64,000 nucleotides of DNA from Echiichthys vipera (GCA_963691815.1 OY829653.1:34032106-34096105); one strand, 5' to 3'; shown: positions 44,301-59,080, numbered from the stretch's first letter. The notes: generated by a model from the sequence alone, not told the origin. A program made the numbers and translations.

Positions 44301-46010
44301 CAGACGAAAACACCACTAAAACGTGACAAAACGACTAAAAACAGACGAAAACACCAACAAAAACGTGATGAAACGACTAAAAATCAGACGAAAACACCAC
44401 AAATACGTTATGAAACGACTTAAAACAGATGAAAACACCACAAAAACATGACAAAAATGACTAAAACAGATGAAAACACCACAAAAACGTGATGAAACGA
44501 CTAAAAACAGACGAAAACACCAACAAAAACGTGATGAAACGACTAAAATCAGACGCAAAACTCCACAAAAACATTATGAAACGACTAAAAACAGATGAAA
44601 ACTGCGCAAAAACGTGATGAAACGTCTAAAAACAGATTAAAACACCACAAAAACATGATAAAACAACTAAAAAAAGACGAAAACACCACAAATACGTTAT
44701 GAAACGACTTAAAACAGATGAAAACACCACAAAAACGTGATGAAACGACCAAAATCAGTCGAAAACACCACAAATACGTTATGAAACGACTTAAAACAGA
44801 TGAAAACACCACAAAAACATGACAAAAATGACTAAAAACAGATGAAAACACCACAAAAACGTGATGAAACGACTGAAAACAGATGAAAACACCACAAAAC
44901 GTGATAAGACAACTAAAAACAGACGAAACACACCACAAAAACGTGATGAAACGACAAAAAACAGACGCAAGACACTGCAAAAAAAACTAAAAACAGATGA
45001 AAACACCACAAATACGTGATGAAACCACTCAAAACAGATGAAAACACCACAAAACCGTGATGAAACAACTAAAAACAGATGCAAAACTCCACAAAAACGT
45101 CATGAAACGACTAAAACAGATGAAAACACCAAAAAAACCTGACAAAACGACTACAAACAGACCAAGACTCCACAAAAACATGACAAAACGACTAAAAACT
45201 GACGCAAAACTCCACAAAAACATTATGAAACGACTAAAAACAGATGAAAACTGCGAAAAAACGTGATGAAACGTCTAAAAACAGATTAAAACACCACAAA
45301 AAAATGATAAAACAACTAAAAAAAGACGAAAACACCACAAATACGTTATGAAACGACTTAAAACAGATGAAAACACCACAAAAACATGACAAAAATGACT
45401 AAAAACAGATGAAAACACCACAAAAACGTGATGAAACGACTAAAAACAGACGAAAACACCACCAAAAACATGACAAAACTACTCAAAACGGATGAAAACA
45501 CCACAAAAACATGACAAAACGACAAAAAAAGATCAAAACACCACAAAAATATGATAAAACAAATAAAAACAGACGAAAACACCACAAAAAAGTGATGAAA
45601 CGACTAAAAACAGACGCAAAACTCCACAAAACATGATGAAACGACTGAAAACAGACGCAAAACTCCAAAAAACATGACAAAACGACTAAAAACTAATGAA
45701 AACACCACAAAAACATGACAAAACAACTAAAAACTTATCAAAACACCACAAAAACGTGATGAAACGACTAAAAACAGAGGAAAGCACCACAAATATGTGA
45801 TGAAACGCCTTAAAACAGACACAAAACACCACAAAAACATGGCAAAACGCCTAAAAACAGACGAAAACACCACTAAAACGTGACAAAACGACTAAAAACA
45901 GACGAAAACACCAACAAAAACGTGATGAAACGACTAAAATCAGACGAAAACACCAACAAAAACGTGATGAAACGACTAAAATCAGACGAAAACACCACAA
46001 ATACGTTATG
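41347..46010. repeat. HOR of 1.52-1.60 kb, about three copies
   Basis: The landmark ACTGCGCAAAAACGTG (ACTGCGAAAAAACGTG in the last case) occurs at 41445, 42136, 43044, 43734, 44601 and 45250. The spacings alternate at about 690/908, 690/867 and 649 bp. The unit therefore holds two landmarks, and the offsets between equivalent landmarks are 1,599, 1,598, 1,557 and 1,516. The shortening steps coincide with loss of about one monomer each, near 44,090 and near 44,725. Other markers are CAAAATCAGTCGAAAAC and ACCTGACAAAACGACTAC. Confidence 0.87.
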
Positions 46011-46373
46011 AAACAACTTAAAACAGATGAAAACACCACAAAAACATGACAAAAATGACTAAAAACAGATGAAAACACCACAAAAACGTGATGAAACGAC
46101 TAAAAACAGATGAAAACACCACAAAACGTGATAAGACAACTAAAAACAGACGAAACACACCACAAAAACGTGATGAAACGACTAAAAACAGACGCAAGAC
46201 ACCGCAAAAAAAACTAAAAACAGATGAAAACACCACAAAAACGTGATGAAACCACTTAAAACAGATGAAACACCACAAAACCGTGATGAAACAACTAAAA
46301 ACAGACGCAAAACTCCACAAAAACATGATGAATAGACTAAAAACAGACGCAAAACTCCAAAGGAACATGACAA
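46011..46373. repeat. Fragment of the 39.4-kb module
   Basis: This stretch carries CTCCAAAGGAACATGAC and CACCGCAAAAAAAACTAAA in the same order as 39.5-39.8 kb (offset about 6,631). It joins the 1.5-1.6-kb HOR on the left to the 2,265-bp HOR on the right. Confidence 0.75.
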
Positions 46374-48638
46374 AACGACTAAAAACAGATGAAAACACCA
46401 CTAAAATGTGACAAAACGATTAAAAACAGACAACACCACAAAAACATGACAAAACGACTAAAAACAGACGCAAAACTCCACAAAAACATTATGAAACGAC
46501 TTAAAACAGATGAAACACACCACAAAAACGTGATAAAACGACTAAAAACAGACGCAAAACTCCACAAAAACATTATGAAACGACTTAAAACAGATGAAAC
46601 ACACCACAAAAACGTGATAAAATGACTAAAAACAAACGCAAGACACCACAAAAACGACTAAAAACAGATGAAAACACCACAAAAACGTGATGAAACAACT
46701 AAAAACAGATGCAAGACTTAACAAAAACGTGATGAAACGACTAAAAACAGATGAAAACACCACAAAAACGTGATAAAACAACTAAAAAGAGACGAAACAC
46801 ACCACAAAAACGTGATGAAACTACCAAAAACAGACGCAAGACACCACAAAAATGTGACAAAACGACTGAAAACGGATGAAAACACCACAAAAACATGACA
46901 AAACGAAGAAAAAAAGATCAAAACACCACAAAAATATGATAAAACAACTAAAAACAGACGAAACACACCACAAAAACATGATGAAACGACTAAAAACAGA
47001 CGCAAGACACCACAAAAACGACTAAAAACAGACGAAAACACCACAAGAACGTGATGAAATTACTAAAAACAGACGAAAACACCACAAAAACGTCATGAAC
47101 CGAATTAAAACAGATGAAAAGAGCACAAAAATGTGACAAAACGACTAAAAACAGACGAAAACACCACAAGAACATGACAAAACAACTAAAAACAGACGCA
47201 AAACTCCAGAAAAACATGATGAAATGACTAAAAACAGATGAAAACACCACAAAAATGTGACAAAAGCGACTAAAAACGGATGAAAACACCACAAAAACGT
47301 GATAAAACAACTATAAACAGACGAAACACACCACAAAAACGTGATGAAACAACTAAAAACAAACGCAAGACACCACAAAAACGACTAAAAACAGATGAAA
47401 ACACCACAAAAACGTGATGAAACAACTAAAAACAGATGCAAAGCTCAACAAAAACGTGATGAAACGACTAACAACAGACGAAAACACCACAAATATGATG
47501 AAACGACTTAAAACAGATGAAAAGACCACAAAAACATGAAAAAAATGACTAGAAACAGATGAAACACACCACAAAAACGTGATAAAACAACTATAAACAG
47601 ACGAAACACACCACAAAACGTGATGAAACGGCTAAAAACAGACGCAAGAAACCACAAAACGGCTAAAAACAGATGAAAACACCACAAAAACGTGATAAAA
47701 CAACTAAAAACAGAGGAAACACACCACAAAAACGTGATGAAACGACCAAAAACAGATGAAAACGCCACAAAAACGTGATGAATCAACTAAAAACAGATGA
47801 GAACACTAAAAAACATGACAAAAAAAGAACTAAAAACAGACGAAAACATCACAAAAAACGTGATGAAATTACTAAAAACAGACGAAAACACCACAAAAAC
47901 GTGTTAAACCGACTTAAAACAGATAAAAAACACCACAAAAATGTGACAAAATGACTAAAAACAGACGTAAACACCAGAAGAACATGATAAAACAACTAAA
48001 AACAAACGCAAAACTCCTGAAAAACATGATGAAATGACTAAAAACAGATGAAAACACCACAAAAACGTGACAAAAACGACTAAAAACGGATAAAAACACC
48101 ACAAAAACGTGATAAAACAACTATAAACAGACGAAACACACCACAAAAACGTGATGAAACGACTAAAAACAAACGCAAGACACCACAAAAATGACTAAAA
48201 ACAGATGAAAACACCACAAAAACGTGATGAAACAACTAAAAACAGATGCAAAACTCAACAAAAACGTGATAAAACGACTAAAAAGAGACGAAACACACCA
48301 CAAAAACGTGATGAAACGACCAAAAACAGACGCAAGACACCACAAAAATGTGACAAAGAGACTAAAATCAGATGAAAACAGCCCAAAAACATTATGAAAT
48401 GATTAAAAACAGATGAAAACGCCACAAAAACTAGACAAAAACGACTAAAAACGGATGAAAACACCACAAAAACGTGATAAAACAACTATAAACAGACGTA
48501 ACACACCACAAAAACGTGATGAAACGACTAAAAACTAACGCAAGACACCACAAAAACGACTAAAAACAGATAAAAAACACCACAAAAACGTGTTGAAACA
48601 ACTAAAAATAGATGCAAAACTCAACAAAAACGTGATGA
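46374..48638. repeat. 2,265-bp HOR, copy 1
   Basis: The unit starts at CGACTAAAAACAGATG followed by AACACCACTAAAATGTGAC and repeats 2,265 bp later. It includes an 83-bp internal duplication of the CATTATGAAACGACTT block (near 46,489 and 46,572). Other private motifs are AGACTTAACAAAAACG near 46,714 and CGAAGAAAAAAAGATC near 46,904. Confidence 0.87.
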
Positions 48639-50191
48639 AACGACTAAAAACAGATGAAAACACCACTAAAATGTGACAAAACGATTAAAAACAGACAACA
48701 CCACAAAAACATGACAAAACGACTAAAAACAGACGCAAAACTCCACAAAAACATTATGAAACGACTTAAAACAGATGAAACACACCACAAAAACGTGATA
48801 AAACGACTAAAAACAGACGCAAAACTCCACAAAAACATTATGAAACGACTTAAAACAGATGAAACACACCACAAAAACGTGATAAAATGACTAAAAACAA
48901 ACGCAAGACACCACAAAAACGACTAAAAACAGATGAAAACACCACAAAAACGTGATGAAACAACTAAAAACAGATGCAAGACTTAACAAAAACGTGATGA
49001 AACGACTAAAAACAGATGAAAACACCACAAAAACGTGATAAAACAACTAAAAAGAGACGAAACACACCACAAAAACGTGATGAAACTACCAAAAACAGAC
49101 GCAAGACACCACAAAAATGTGACAAAACGACTGAAAACGGATGAAAACACCACAAAAACATGACAAAACGAAGAAAAAAAGATCAAAACACCACAAAAAT
49201 ATGATAAAACAACTAAAAACAGACGCAAGACACCACAAAAACGACTAAAAACAGACGAAAACACCACAAGAACGTGATGAAATTACTAAAAACAGACGAA
49301 AACACCACAAAAACGTCATGAACCGAATTAAAACAGATGAAAAGAGCACAAAAATGTGACAAAACGACTAAAAACAGACGAAAACACCACAAGAACATGA
49401 CAAAACAACTAAAAACAGACGCAAAACTCCAGAAAAACATGATGAAATGACTAAAAACAGATGAAAACACCACAAAAATGTGACAAAAGCGACTAAAAAC
49501 GGATGAAAACACCACAAAAACGTGATAAAACAACTATAAACAGACGAAACACACCACAAAAACGTGATGAAACAACTAAAAACAGATGCAAAGCTCAACA
49601 AAAACGTGATGAAACGACTAACAACAGACGAAAACACCACAAATATGATGAAACGACTTAAAACAGATGAAAAGACCACAAAAACATGAAAAAAATGACT
49701 AGAAACAGATGAAACACACCACAAAAACGTGATAAAACAACTATAAACAGACGAAACACACCACAAAACGTGATGAAACGGCTAAAAACAGACGCAAGAA
49801 ACCACAAAACGGCTAAAAACAGATGAAAACACCACAAAAACGTGATAAAACAACTAAAAACAGAGGAAACACACCACAAAAACGTGATGAAACGACCAAA
49901 AACAGATGAAAACGCCACAAAAACGTGATGAATCAACTAAAAACAGATGAGAACACTAAAAAACATGACAAAAAAAGAACTAAAAACAGACGAAAACATC
50001 ACAAAAACGTGATGAAATTACTAAAAACAGACGAAAACACCAGAAGAACATGATAAAACAACTAAAAACAAACGCAAAACTCCTGAAAAACATGATGAAA
50101 TGACTAAAAACAGATGAAAACACCACAAAAACGTGACAAAAACGACTAAAAACGGATAAAAACACCACAAAAACGTGATAAAACAACTATA
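48639..50191. repeat. 2,265-bp HOR, copy 2 (with three deletions)
   Basis: This matches copy 1, but the offset falls stepwise from 2,265 to 2,223, 2,150 and 2,066. The losses are 42 bp near 49,222, 73 bp near 49,575 and about 84 bp near 50,038. These equal one monomer, one monomer plus a shortened one, and two monomers. The right end runs into the large duplication that begins near 50,192. Confidence 0.86.
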
Positions 50192-53100
50192 AACAGACGA
50201 AACACACCACAAAAACGTGATGAAACGACTAAAAACAAACGCAAGACACCACAAAAACGACTAAAAACAGATGAAAACACCACAAAAACGTGATGAAACA
50301 ACTAAAAACAGATGCAAAACTCAACAAAAACGTGATAAAACGACTAAAAAGAGACGAAACACACCACAAAAACGTGATGAAACGACCAAAAACAGACGCA
50401 AGACACCACAAAAATGTGACAAAGAGACTAAAATCAGATGAAAACAGCCCAAAAACATTATGAAATGATTAAAAACAGATGAAAACGCCACAAAAACTAG
50501 ACAAAAACGACTAAAAACGGATGAAAACACCACAAAAACGTGATAAAACAACTATAAACAGACGAAACACACCACAAAAACGTGATGAAACGACTAAAAA
50601 CTAACGCAAGACACCACAAAAACGACTAAAAACAGATAAAAAACACCACAAAAACGTGATGAAACAACTAAAAATAGATGCAAAACTCAACAAAAACGTG
50701 ATGAAACGACTAAAAACAGACGAAACACACCACAAAAACGTGATGAAACGACCAAAAAATAGACGCACGATACGACAAAAATATGACAAAAAGACTAAAA
50801 ACAGATGCAAACAGCGCAAAAACGTGATGAAACGCCTAACAACAGATGAAAAGACAACAAAAACATGACAAAACAACTAAAAACAGACGAAAACACCACA
50901 AAAACGGGATGAAACGACAAAAAACACACGAAAACACCACAAATATGTGATGAAACGACTTAAAAATGACGCAAGACACCACTAAAACGTGACAAAATGA
51001 TTAAAAACAGACAACACCAAAAAAACATGACAAAACGACTAAAAACAGACGCAAAACTCCACACAAACATTATGGAACGACTAAAAACGGATGAAAACAC
51101 CACAAAAACATGACGAAATGACCAAAAAAACATCCAAATATCACAAAAATATGATAAAACAACTAAAAACAGACAAAAACACCACAAAATTGTGATGAAA
51201 TGACTTAAGACAGACGCAAGACACCACAAAAACAACTAAAAACTGATTAAAATACCACTAAAACGTGATGAACCGACTTAAAACAAATGAAAACACCACA
51301 AAAACGTGATGAAACAACTAAAATCAGATGTAAACACCAAAAAAACCTGACAAAACGACTAAAAACAGACCAAGACTCCAAAAAAATATGACAAAACGAC
51401 TAAAAACAGATGCAAAACTCCACAAAAACATTATGAAACGACTTAAAACAGATGAAAACACCACAAAAAAGTGATGAAACGACTTAAAACAAATGAAAAC
51501 ACAACAAAAACGTGATAAAACAACTAAAAAAACAGACGAAACACAACACAAAAACATTATGAAACGACCAAAAACAGACGCAAGACACCACAAAAATGTG
51601 ACAAAAAGACTAAAAACAGATGAAAACAGCGCAAAAACGTGATGAAACGCCTAACAACAGATGAAATCACAACAAAAACATGACAAAACAACTAAAAAAA
51701 CACGAAAACACCACAAATATGTGATGAAACGACTTAAAAATTACGCAAGACACCACTAAAACGTGACAAAATGATTAAAAACAGACAACACCACAAAAAC
51801 ATGACAAAACGACTAAAAACAGACGCAAAACTCCACAAAAACGTTATAAAAACGACTTAAAACAGATGAAAACACAACAAAAACGTGATGAAACGACTAA
51901 AAACAGATGAAAACATGACAAAAACATGACACAAAGACTAAAATCGGATGAAAACACTCGAAAAGGTGACAAAAACGACTAAAAACAGATGAAAACACCA
52001 CAAAAACGTGAAAAAAAGACTAAAAACAGATAAAAACACCACTAAAATATGATAAAACAACTAAAACAGACAAAACACACCACAAAAACGTTATGAAACA
52101 ACTAAAAAAAAGACGCAAGACACCAAAAAAACAACTGAAAAAAGACGAAAACATCACAAAAACGTGATGAAATTACTAAAAACAGACGAAAACACCACAA
52201 AACGTGATGAACCGACTTAAAACAGATGAAAACACCACAAAAATGTGACAAAAACGACTAAAAACGGATGAAAACACCACAAAAAAGTGATGAAATGACT
52301 AAAAACACACGAAAAAAACCCAAATATGTGATGAAACGACTTAAAAATTACGCAAGACACCACTAAAACGTGACAAAATGATTTAAAACAGACAACACCA
52401 CAAAAACATGACAAAACGACTAAAAACAGACGCAAAACTCCACAAAAACATTATGAAACGACTAAAAACAGATGAAAACGCCACAAAAACTAGACAAAAA
52501 CGACTAAAAACGGATGAAAACACCGGAAAAAAAACGTGATAAAACAATTATAAACAGACGAAACACACCACAAAAACGTGATGAAACGACTAAAAACTAA
52601 CGCAAGACACCACAAAAACGACTTAAAACAGATAAAAAACACCACAAAAACGTGATGAAACAACTAAAAATAGATGCAAAACTCAACAAAAACGTGATGA
52701 AACGACTAAAAACAGATGAAAACACCACAAAAACGTGATAAAACAACTAAAAACAGACGAAACACACCACAAAAACGTGATGAAACGACCAAAAATAGAC
52801 GCACGATACCACAAAAATATGACAAAAAGACTAAAAACAGATGCAAACAGCGCAAAAACGTGATGAAACGCCTAACAACAGATGAAAACACAACAAAAAC
52901 ATGACAAAACAACTAAAAACAGACGAAAACACCACAAAAACGTGATGAAACGACTAAAAACAAATGAAAACACCACAAAAACATGACAAAACAACTAAAA
53001 ACATATCAAAACACCACAAAAACGTGATGAAACGACTAAAAACAGAGGAAAACACCACAAATATGTGATGAAAGGCCTTAAAACAGACACAAAACACCAC

Positions 53101-56100
53101 AAAAACATGGAAAACGACTAAAAACAGACGAAAACACCACTAAAACGTGACAAAACGACTAAAAACAGACGAAAACACCAACAAAAACGTGATGAAACGA
53201 CTAAAATCAGACGAAAACACCACAAATACGTTATGAAACGACTTAAAACAGATGAAAACACCACAAAAACATGACAAAAATGACTAAAACAGATGAAAAC
53301 ACCACAAAAACGTGATGAAACGACTAAAAATAGACGAAAACACAACAAATACGTTATGAAACAACTTAAAACAGATGAAAACACCACAAAAACATGACAA
53401 AAACGACTAAAAACGGATGAAAACACCACAGAAACGTGATAAAACAACTATAAACAGACGAAACACACCACAAAAACGTGATGAAACGACTAAAAACTAA
53501 CGCAAGACACCACAAAAACGACTAAAAACAGATAAAAAACACCACAAAAACGTGATGAAACAACTAAAAATAGATGCAAAACTCAACAAAAACGTGATGA
53601 AACGACTAAAAACAGACGAAACACACCACAAAAACGTGATGAAACGACCAAAAAATAGACGCACGATACGACAAAAATATGACAAAAAGACTAAAAACAG
53701 ATGCAAACAGCGCAAAAACGTGATGAAACGCCTAACAACAGATGAAAAGACAACAAAAACATGACAAAACAACTAAAAACAGACGAAAACACCACAAAAA
53801 CGGGATGAAACGACAAAAAACACACGAAAACACCACAAATATGTGATGAAACGACTTAAAAATGACGCAAGACACCACTAAAACGTGACAAAATGATTAA
53901 AAACAGACAACACCAAAAAAACATGACAAAACGACTAAAAACAGACGCAAAACTCCACACAAACATTATGGAACGACTAAAAACGGATGAAAACACCACA
54001 AAAACATGACGAAATGACCAAAAAAACATCCAAATATCACAAAAATATGATAAAACAACTAAAAACAGACAAAAACACCACAAAATTGTGATGAAATGAC
54101 TTAAGACAGACGCAAGACACCACAAAAACAACTAAAAACTGATTAAAATACCACTAAAACGTGATGAACCGACTTAAAACAAATGAAAACACCACAAAAA
54201 CGTGATGAAACAACTAAAATCAGATGTAAACACCAAAAAAACCTGACAAAACGACTAAAAACAGACCAAGACTCCAAAAAAATATGACAAAACGACTAAA
54301 AACAGATGCAAAACTCCACAAAAACATTATGAAACGACTTAAAACAGATGAAAACACCACAAAAAAGTGATGAAACGACTTAAAACAAATGAAAACACAA
54401 CAAAAACGTGATAAAACAACTAAAAAAACAGACGAAACACAACACAAAAACATTATGAAACGACCAAAAACAGACGCAAGACACCACAAAAATGTGACAA
54501 AAAGACTAAAAACAGATGAAAACAGCGCAAAAACGTGATGAAACGCCTAACAACAGATGAAATCACAACAAAAACATGACAAAACAACTAAAAAAAGACG
54601 AAAACACCACAAATATGTGATGAAACGACTTAAAAATTACGCAAGACACCACTAAAACGTGACAAAATGATTAAAAACAGACAACACCACAAAAACATGA
54701 CAAAACGACTAAAAACAGACGCAAAACTCCACAAAAACGTTATAAAAACGACTTAAAACAGATGAAAACACAACAAAAACGTGATGAAACGACTAAAAAC
54801 AGATGAAAACATGACAAAAACATGACACAAAGACTAAAATCGGATGAAAACACTCGAAAAGGTGACAAAAACGACTAAAAACAGATGAAAACACCACAAA
54901 AACGTGAAAAAAAGACTAAAAACAGATAAAAACACCACTAAAATATGATAAAACAACTAAAACAGACAAAACACACCACAAAAACGTTATGAAACAACTA
55001 AAAAAAAGACGCAAGACACCAAAAAAACAACTGAAAAAAGACGAAAACATCACAAAAACGTGATGAAATTACTAAAAACAGACGAAAACACCACAAAACG
55101 TGATGAACCGACTTAAAACAGATGAAAACACCACAAAAATGTGACAAAAACGACTAAAAACGGATGAAAACACCACAAAAAAGTGATGAAATGACTAAAA
55201 ACACACGAAAAAAACCCAAATATGTGATGAAACGACTTAAAAATTACGCAAGACACCACTAAAACGTGACAAAATGATTTAAAACAGACAACACCACAAA
55301 AACATGACAAAACGACTAAAAACAGACGCAAAACTCCACAAAAACATTATGAAACGACTAAAAACAGATGAAAACGCCACAAAAACTAGACAAAAACGAC
55401 TAAAAACGGATGAAAACACCGGAAAAAAAACGTGATAAAACAATTATAAACAGACGAAACACACCACAAAAACGTGATGAAACGACTAAAAACTAACGCA
55501 AGACACCACAAAAACGACTTAAAACAGATAAAAAACACCACAAAAACGTGATGAAACAACTAAAAATAGATGCAAAACTCAACAAAAACGTGATGAAACG
55601 ACTAAAAACAGATGAAAACACCACAAAAACGTGATAAAACAACTAAAAACAGACGAAACACACCACAAAAACGTGATGAAACGACCAAAAATAGACGCAC
55701 GATACCACAAAAATATGACAAAAAGACTAAAAACAGATGCAAACAGCGCAAAAACGTGATGAAACGCCTAACAACAGATGAAAACACAACAAAAACATGA
55801 CAAAACAACTAAAAACAGACGAAAACACCACAAAAACGTGATGAAACGACTAAAAACAAATGAAAACACCACAAAAACATGACAAAACAACTAAAAACAT
55901 ATCAAAACACCACAAAAACGTGATGAAACGACTAAAAACAGAGGAAAACACCACAAATATGTGATGAAAGGCCTTAAAACAGACACAAAACACCACAAAA
56001 ACATGGAAAACGACTAAAAACAGACGAAAACACCACTAAAACGTGACAAAACGACTAAAAACAGACGAAAACACCAACAAAAACGTGATGAAACGACTAA

Positions 56101-56292
56101 AATCAGACGAAAACACCACAAATACGTTATGAAACGACTTAAAACAGATGAAAACACCACAAAAACATGACAAAAATGACTAAAACAGATGAAAACACCA
56201 CAAAAACGTGATGAAACGACTAAAAATAGACGAAAACACAACAAATACGTTATGAAACAACTTAAAACAGATGAAAACACCAGAAAAACATG
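50192..56292. repeat. Large segmental duplication, first part: two more 2,896-bp HOR copies
   Basis: From about 50,192 every compared line matches 33,317 onward at offset 16,875. This segment therefore carries copies 3 and 4 of the 2,896-bp HOR (about 50,502-53,397 and 53,398-56,292). Private variants include CACGAAAACACCAC near 51,702 in place of GACGAAAACACCAC. The tract interrupts neither the period nor the orientation of the array. Confidence 0.9.
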
Positions 56293-57192
56293 ACAAAAAC
56301 GACTAAAAACGGATGAAAACACCACAAAAACGTGATAAAACAACTATAAACAGACGAAACACACCACAAAAACGTGATGAAACGACTAAAAACTAACGCA
56401 AGACACCACAAAAACGACTAAAAACAGATAAAAAACACCACAAAAACGTGATGAAACAACTAAAAATAGATGCAAAACTCAACAAAAACGTGATGAAATG
56501 ACTAAAAACAGATGAAAACACCACAAAAACGTGATAAAACAACTAAAAACAGACGAAACACACCACAAAAACGTGATGAAACGACCAAAAATAGACGCAC
56601 GATACCACACAAATATGACAAAAAGACTAAAAACAGATGCAAACAGCGCAAAAACGTGATGAAACGCCTAACAACAGATGAAAACACAACAAAAAGATGA
56701 CAAAACAACTAAAAACAGACGAAAACACCACAAAAACGTGATGAAACGACTAAAAACAAATGAAAACACCACAAAAACATGACAAAACAACTAAAAACAT
56801 ATCAAAACACCACAAAAACGTGATGAAACGACTAAAAACAGAGGAAAACACCACAAATATGTGATGAAAGGCCTTAAAACAGAAATAAAACACCACAAAA
56901 ACATGGAAAACGACTAAAAACAGACGAAAACACCACTAAAACGTGACAAAACGACTAAAAACAGACGAAAACACCAACAAAAACGTGATGAAACGACTAA
57001 AATCAGACGAAAACACCACAAATACGTTATGAAACGACTTAAAACAGATGAAAACACCACAAAAACATGACAAAAATGACTAAAACAGATGAAAACACCA
57101 CAAAAACGTGATGAAACGACTAAAAATAGACGAAAACACAACAAATACGTTATGAAACAACTTAAAACAGATGAAAACACCACAAAAACATG
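56293..57192. repeat. 900-bp HOR unit (deleted form of the 2,896-bp unit)
   Basis: This matches 55,393-56,292 at offset 900. Its left part carries the first-type context CGACTAAAAACAGATAAAAA (as at 33.75 kb). It then switches within about 100 bp to the second-type context with an extra monomer, as at 35.83 kb. Private variants are AGAAATAAAACACC at 56882 and ACAAAAAGATGAC near 56,690. The insertion explains why the large duplication changes offset from 16,875 to 17,775. Confidence 0.88.
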
Positions 57193-59080
57193 ACAAAAAT
57201 GACTAAAAACAGATGAAAACACCACAAAAACGTAATGAAACGACTAAAAACAGATGAAAACACCACAAAACGTGATAAGACAACTAAAAACAGACGAAAC
57301 ACACCACAAAAACGTGATGAAACGACTAAAACAGACGCAAGACACCGCAAAAAAAACTAAAAACAGATGAAAACACCACAAAAACGTGATGAAACCACTT
57401 AAAACAGATGAAAACACCACAAAACCGTGATGAAACAACTAAAAACAGACGCAAAACTCCACAAAAACATGATGAATAGACTAAAAACAGACGCAAAACT
57501 CCAAAGGAACATGACAAAACGACTAAAAACAGATGAAAACACCACTAAAATGTGACAAAACGATTAAAAACAGACAACACCACAAAAACATGACAAAACG
57601 ACTAAAAACAGACGCAAAACTCCACAAAAACGTTATAAAAACGACTAAACACGGATGAAAACACCACAAAAACGTGATGAAACGACTAAAAACAGATGAA
57701 AACACCACAAAACGTGATAAGACAACTAAAAACAGACGAAACACACCACAAAAACGTGATGAAACGACAAAAAACAGACGCAAGACACCGCAAAAAAACT
57801 AAAAACAGATGAAAACACCACAAAAACGTGATGAAACCACTCAAAACTGATGAAAACACCACAAAACCGTGATGAAACAACTAAAAACAGATGCAAAACT
57901 CAACAAAAACGTGATGAAACGACTAAAAACAGAGGAAAACACCACAAAAACATGACAAAACGACTAAAAACAGACCCAAAACTCCACAAAAACATTATAA
58001 AAACGACTAAACACGGATGAAAACACCACAAAAACGTGATGAAACGACTAAAAACAGACGAAAAATTCCACAGAAACCTGACAAAATGACTAAAAACTGT
58101 TTGAATACCACTAAATCGTGACAAAACGACTAAAAACAGACGAAAACACCAACAAAAACGTGTTGAAACGACTAAAATCAAACGAAAACACCACAAATAC
58201 GTTATTAAACGACTTAAAACAGATGAAAACACCACAAAAACATGACAAAAATGACTAAAAACAGATGAGAACACGACAAAAACGTGATGAAACGTCTAAA
58301 AACAGATTAAAACACCACAAAAACATGATAAAACAACTAAAAAAAAACAAAAACACCACAAAAACGTGATGAAACGACTAAAAACAGACGCAAAACTCCA
58401 CAAAAACATGATGAATAGACTAAAAACAGACGCAAAACTCCAAAGGAACTGTACAAAACGACTAAAAACAGATGAAAACACCACTAAAACGTGACAAAAC
58501 GATTAAAAACAGACAACACCACAAAAACATGACAAAACGACTAAAAACAGACCCAAAACTCCACAAAAACATTATAAAAACTACTAAACACGGATGAAAA
58601 CACCACAAAAACGTGATGAAACGACTAAAAACAGACGAAAACACCACCAAAAACATGACAAAACGACTCAAAAAAGATCAAAACACCACAAAAATATGAT
58701 AAAACAAATAAAAACAGATGAAAACACCACAAAAAAGTGATGAAACGACTAAAAACAGACGCAAAACTCCACAAATATGTGATGAAACGCCTTAAAACAG
58801 ACGCAAACACCACAAAAACATGGCAAAACGACTAAAAACAGACGAAAACTCCACTAAAACGTGACAAAACGACTAAAAACAGACGAAAACACCAACAAAA
58901 ACGTGATGAAACGACTAAAATCAGACGAAAACACCACAAATACGTTATGAAACGACTTAAAACAGATGAAAACACCACAAAAACATGACAAAAATGACTA
59001 AAAAAAGATGAAAACACCACAAAAACGTGATGAAACAACTAAAAACAGATGAAAACACCACAAAAACGTGATGAAATGAC
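57193..59080. repeat. Large segmental duplication, second part: copy of 39.4-41.3 kb
   Basis: This matches 39,419-41,346 at offset 17,775. It includes CTGTTTGAATACCAC and CTCCAAAGGAACATGAC. The offset falls to 17,734 near 58,670, where exactly one 41-bp monomer present at about 40,895-40,935 is missing. Identity ends near 59,080, where GACTAAAAACGGACG replaces GACTACAAACAGACC. Confidence 0.88.

Noticed and set aside
46389..46625. Plus-strand open frames (60-78 codons) encoding Lys/Thr/Asn/His-rich 14-residue repeats
   Set aside because: They occur only where several 42-bp monomers stand in succession, and they follow the monomer translation exactly. I saw no initiation context, non-repeat domain or preserved termination.
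33317..59080. Pure assembly duplication as explanation of the repeated 8-9-kb tract
   Set aside because: Not fully excluded, but the two tracts differ by a 900-bp unit, a 41-bp monomer and scattered substitutions. A simple assembly copy would not produce these. Spanning reads would settle it.
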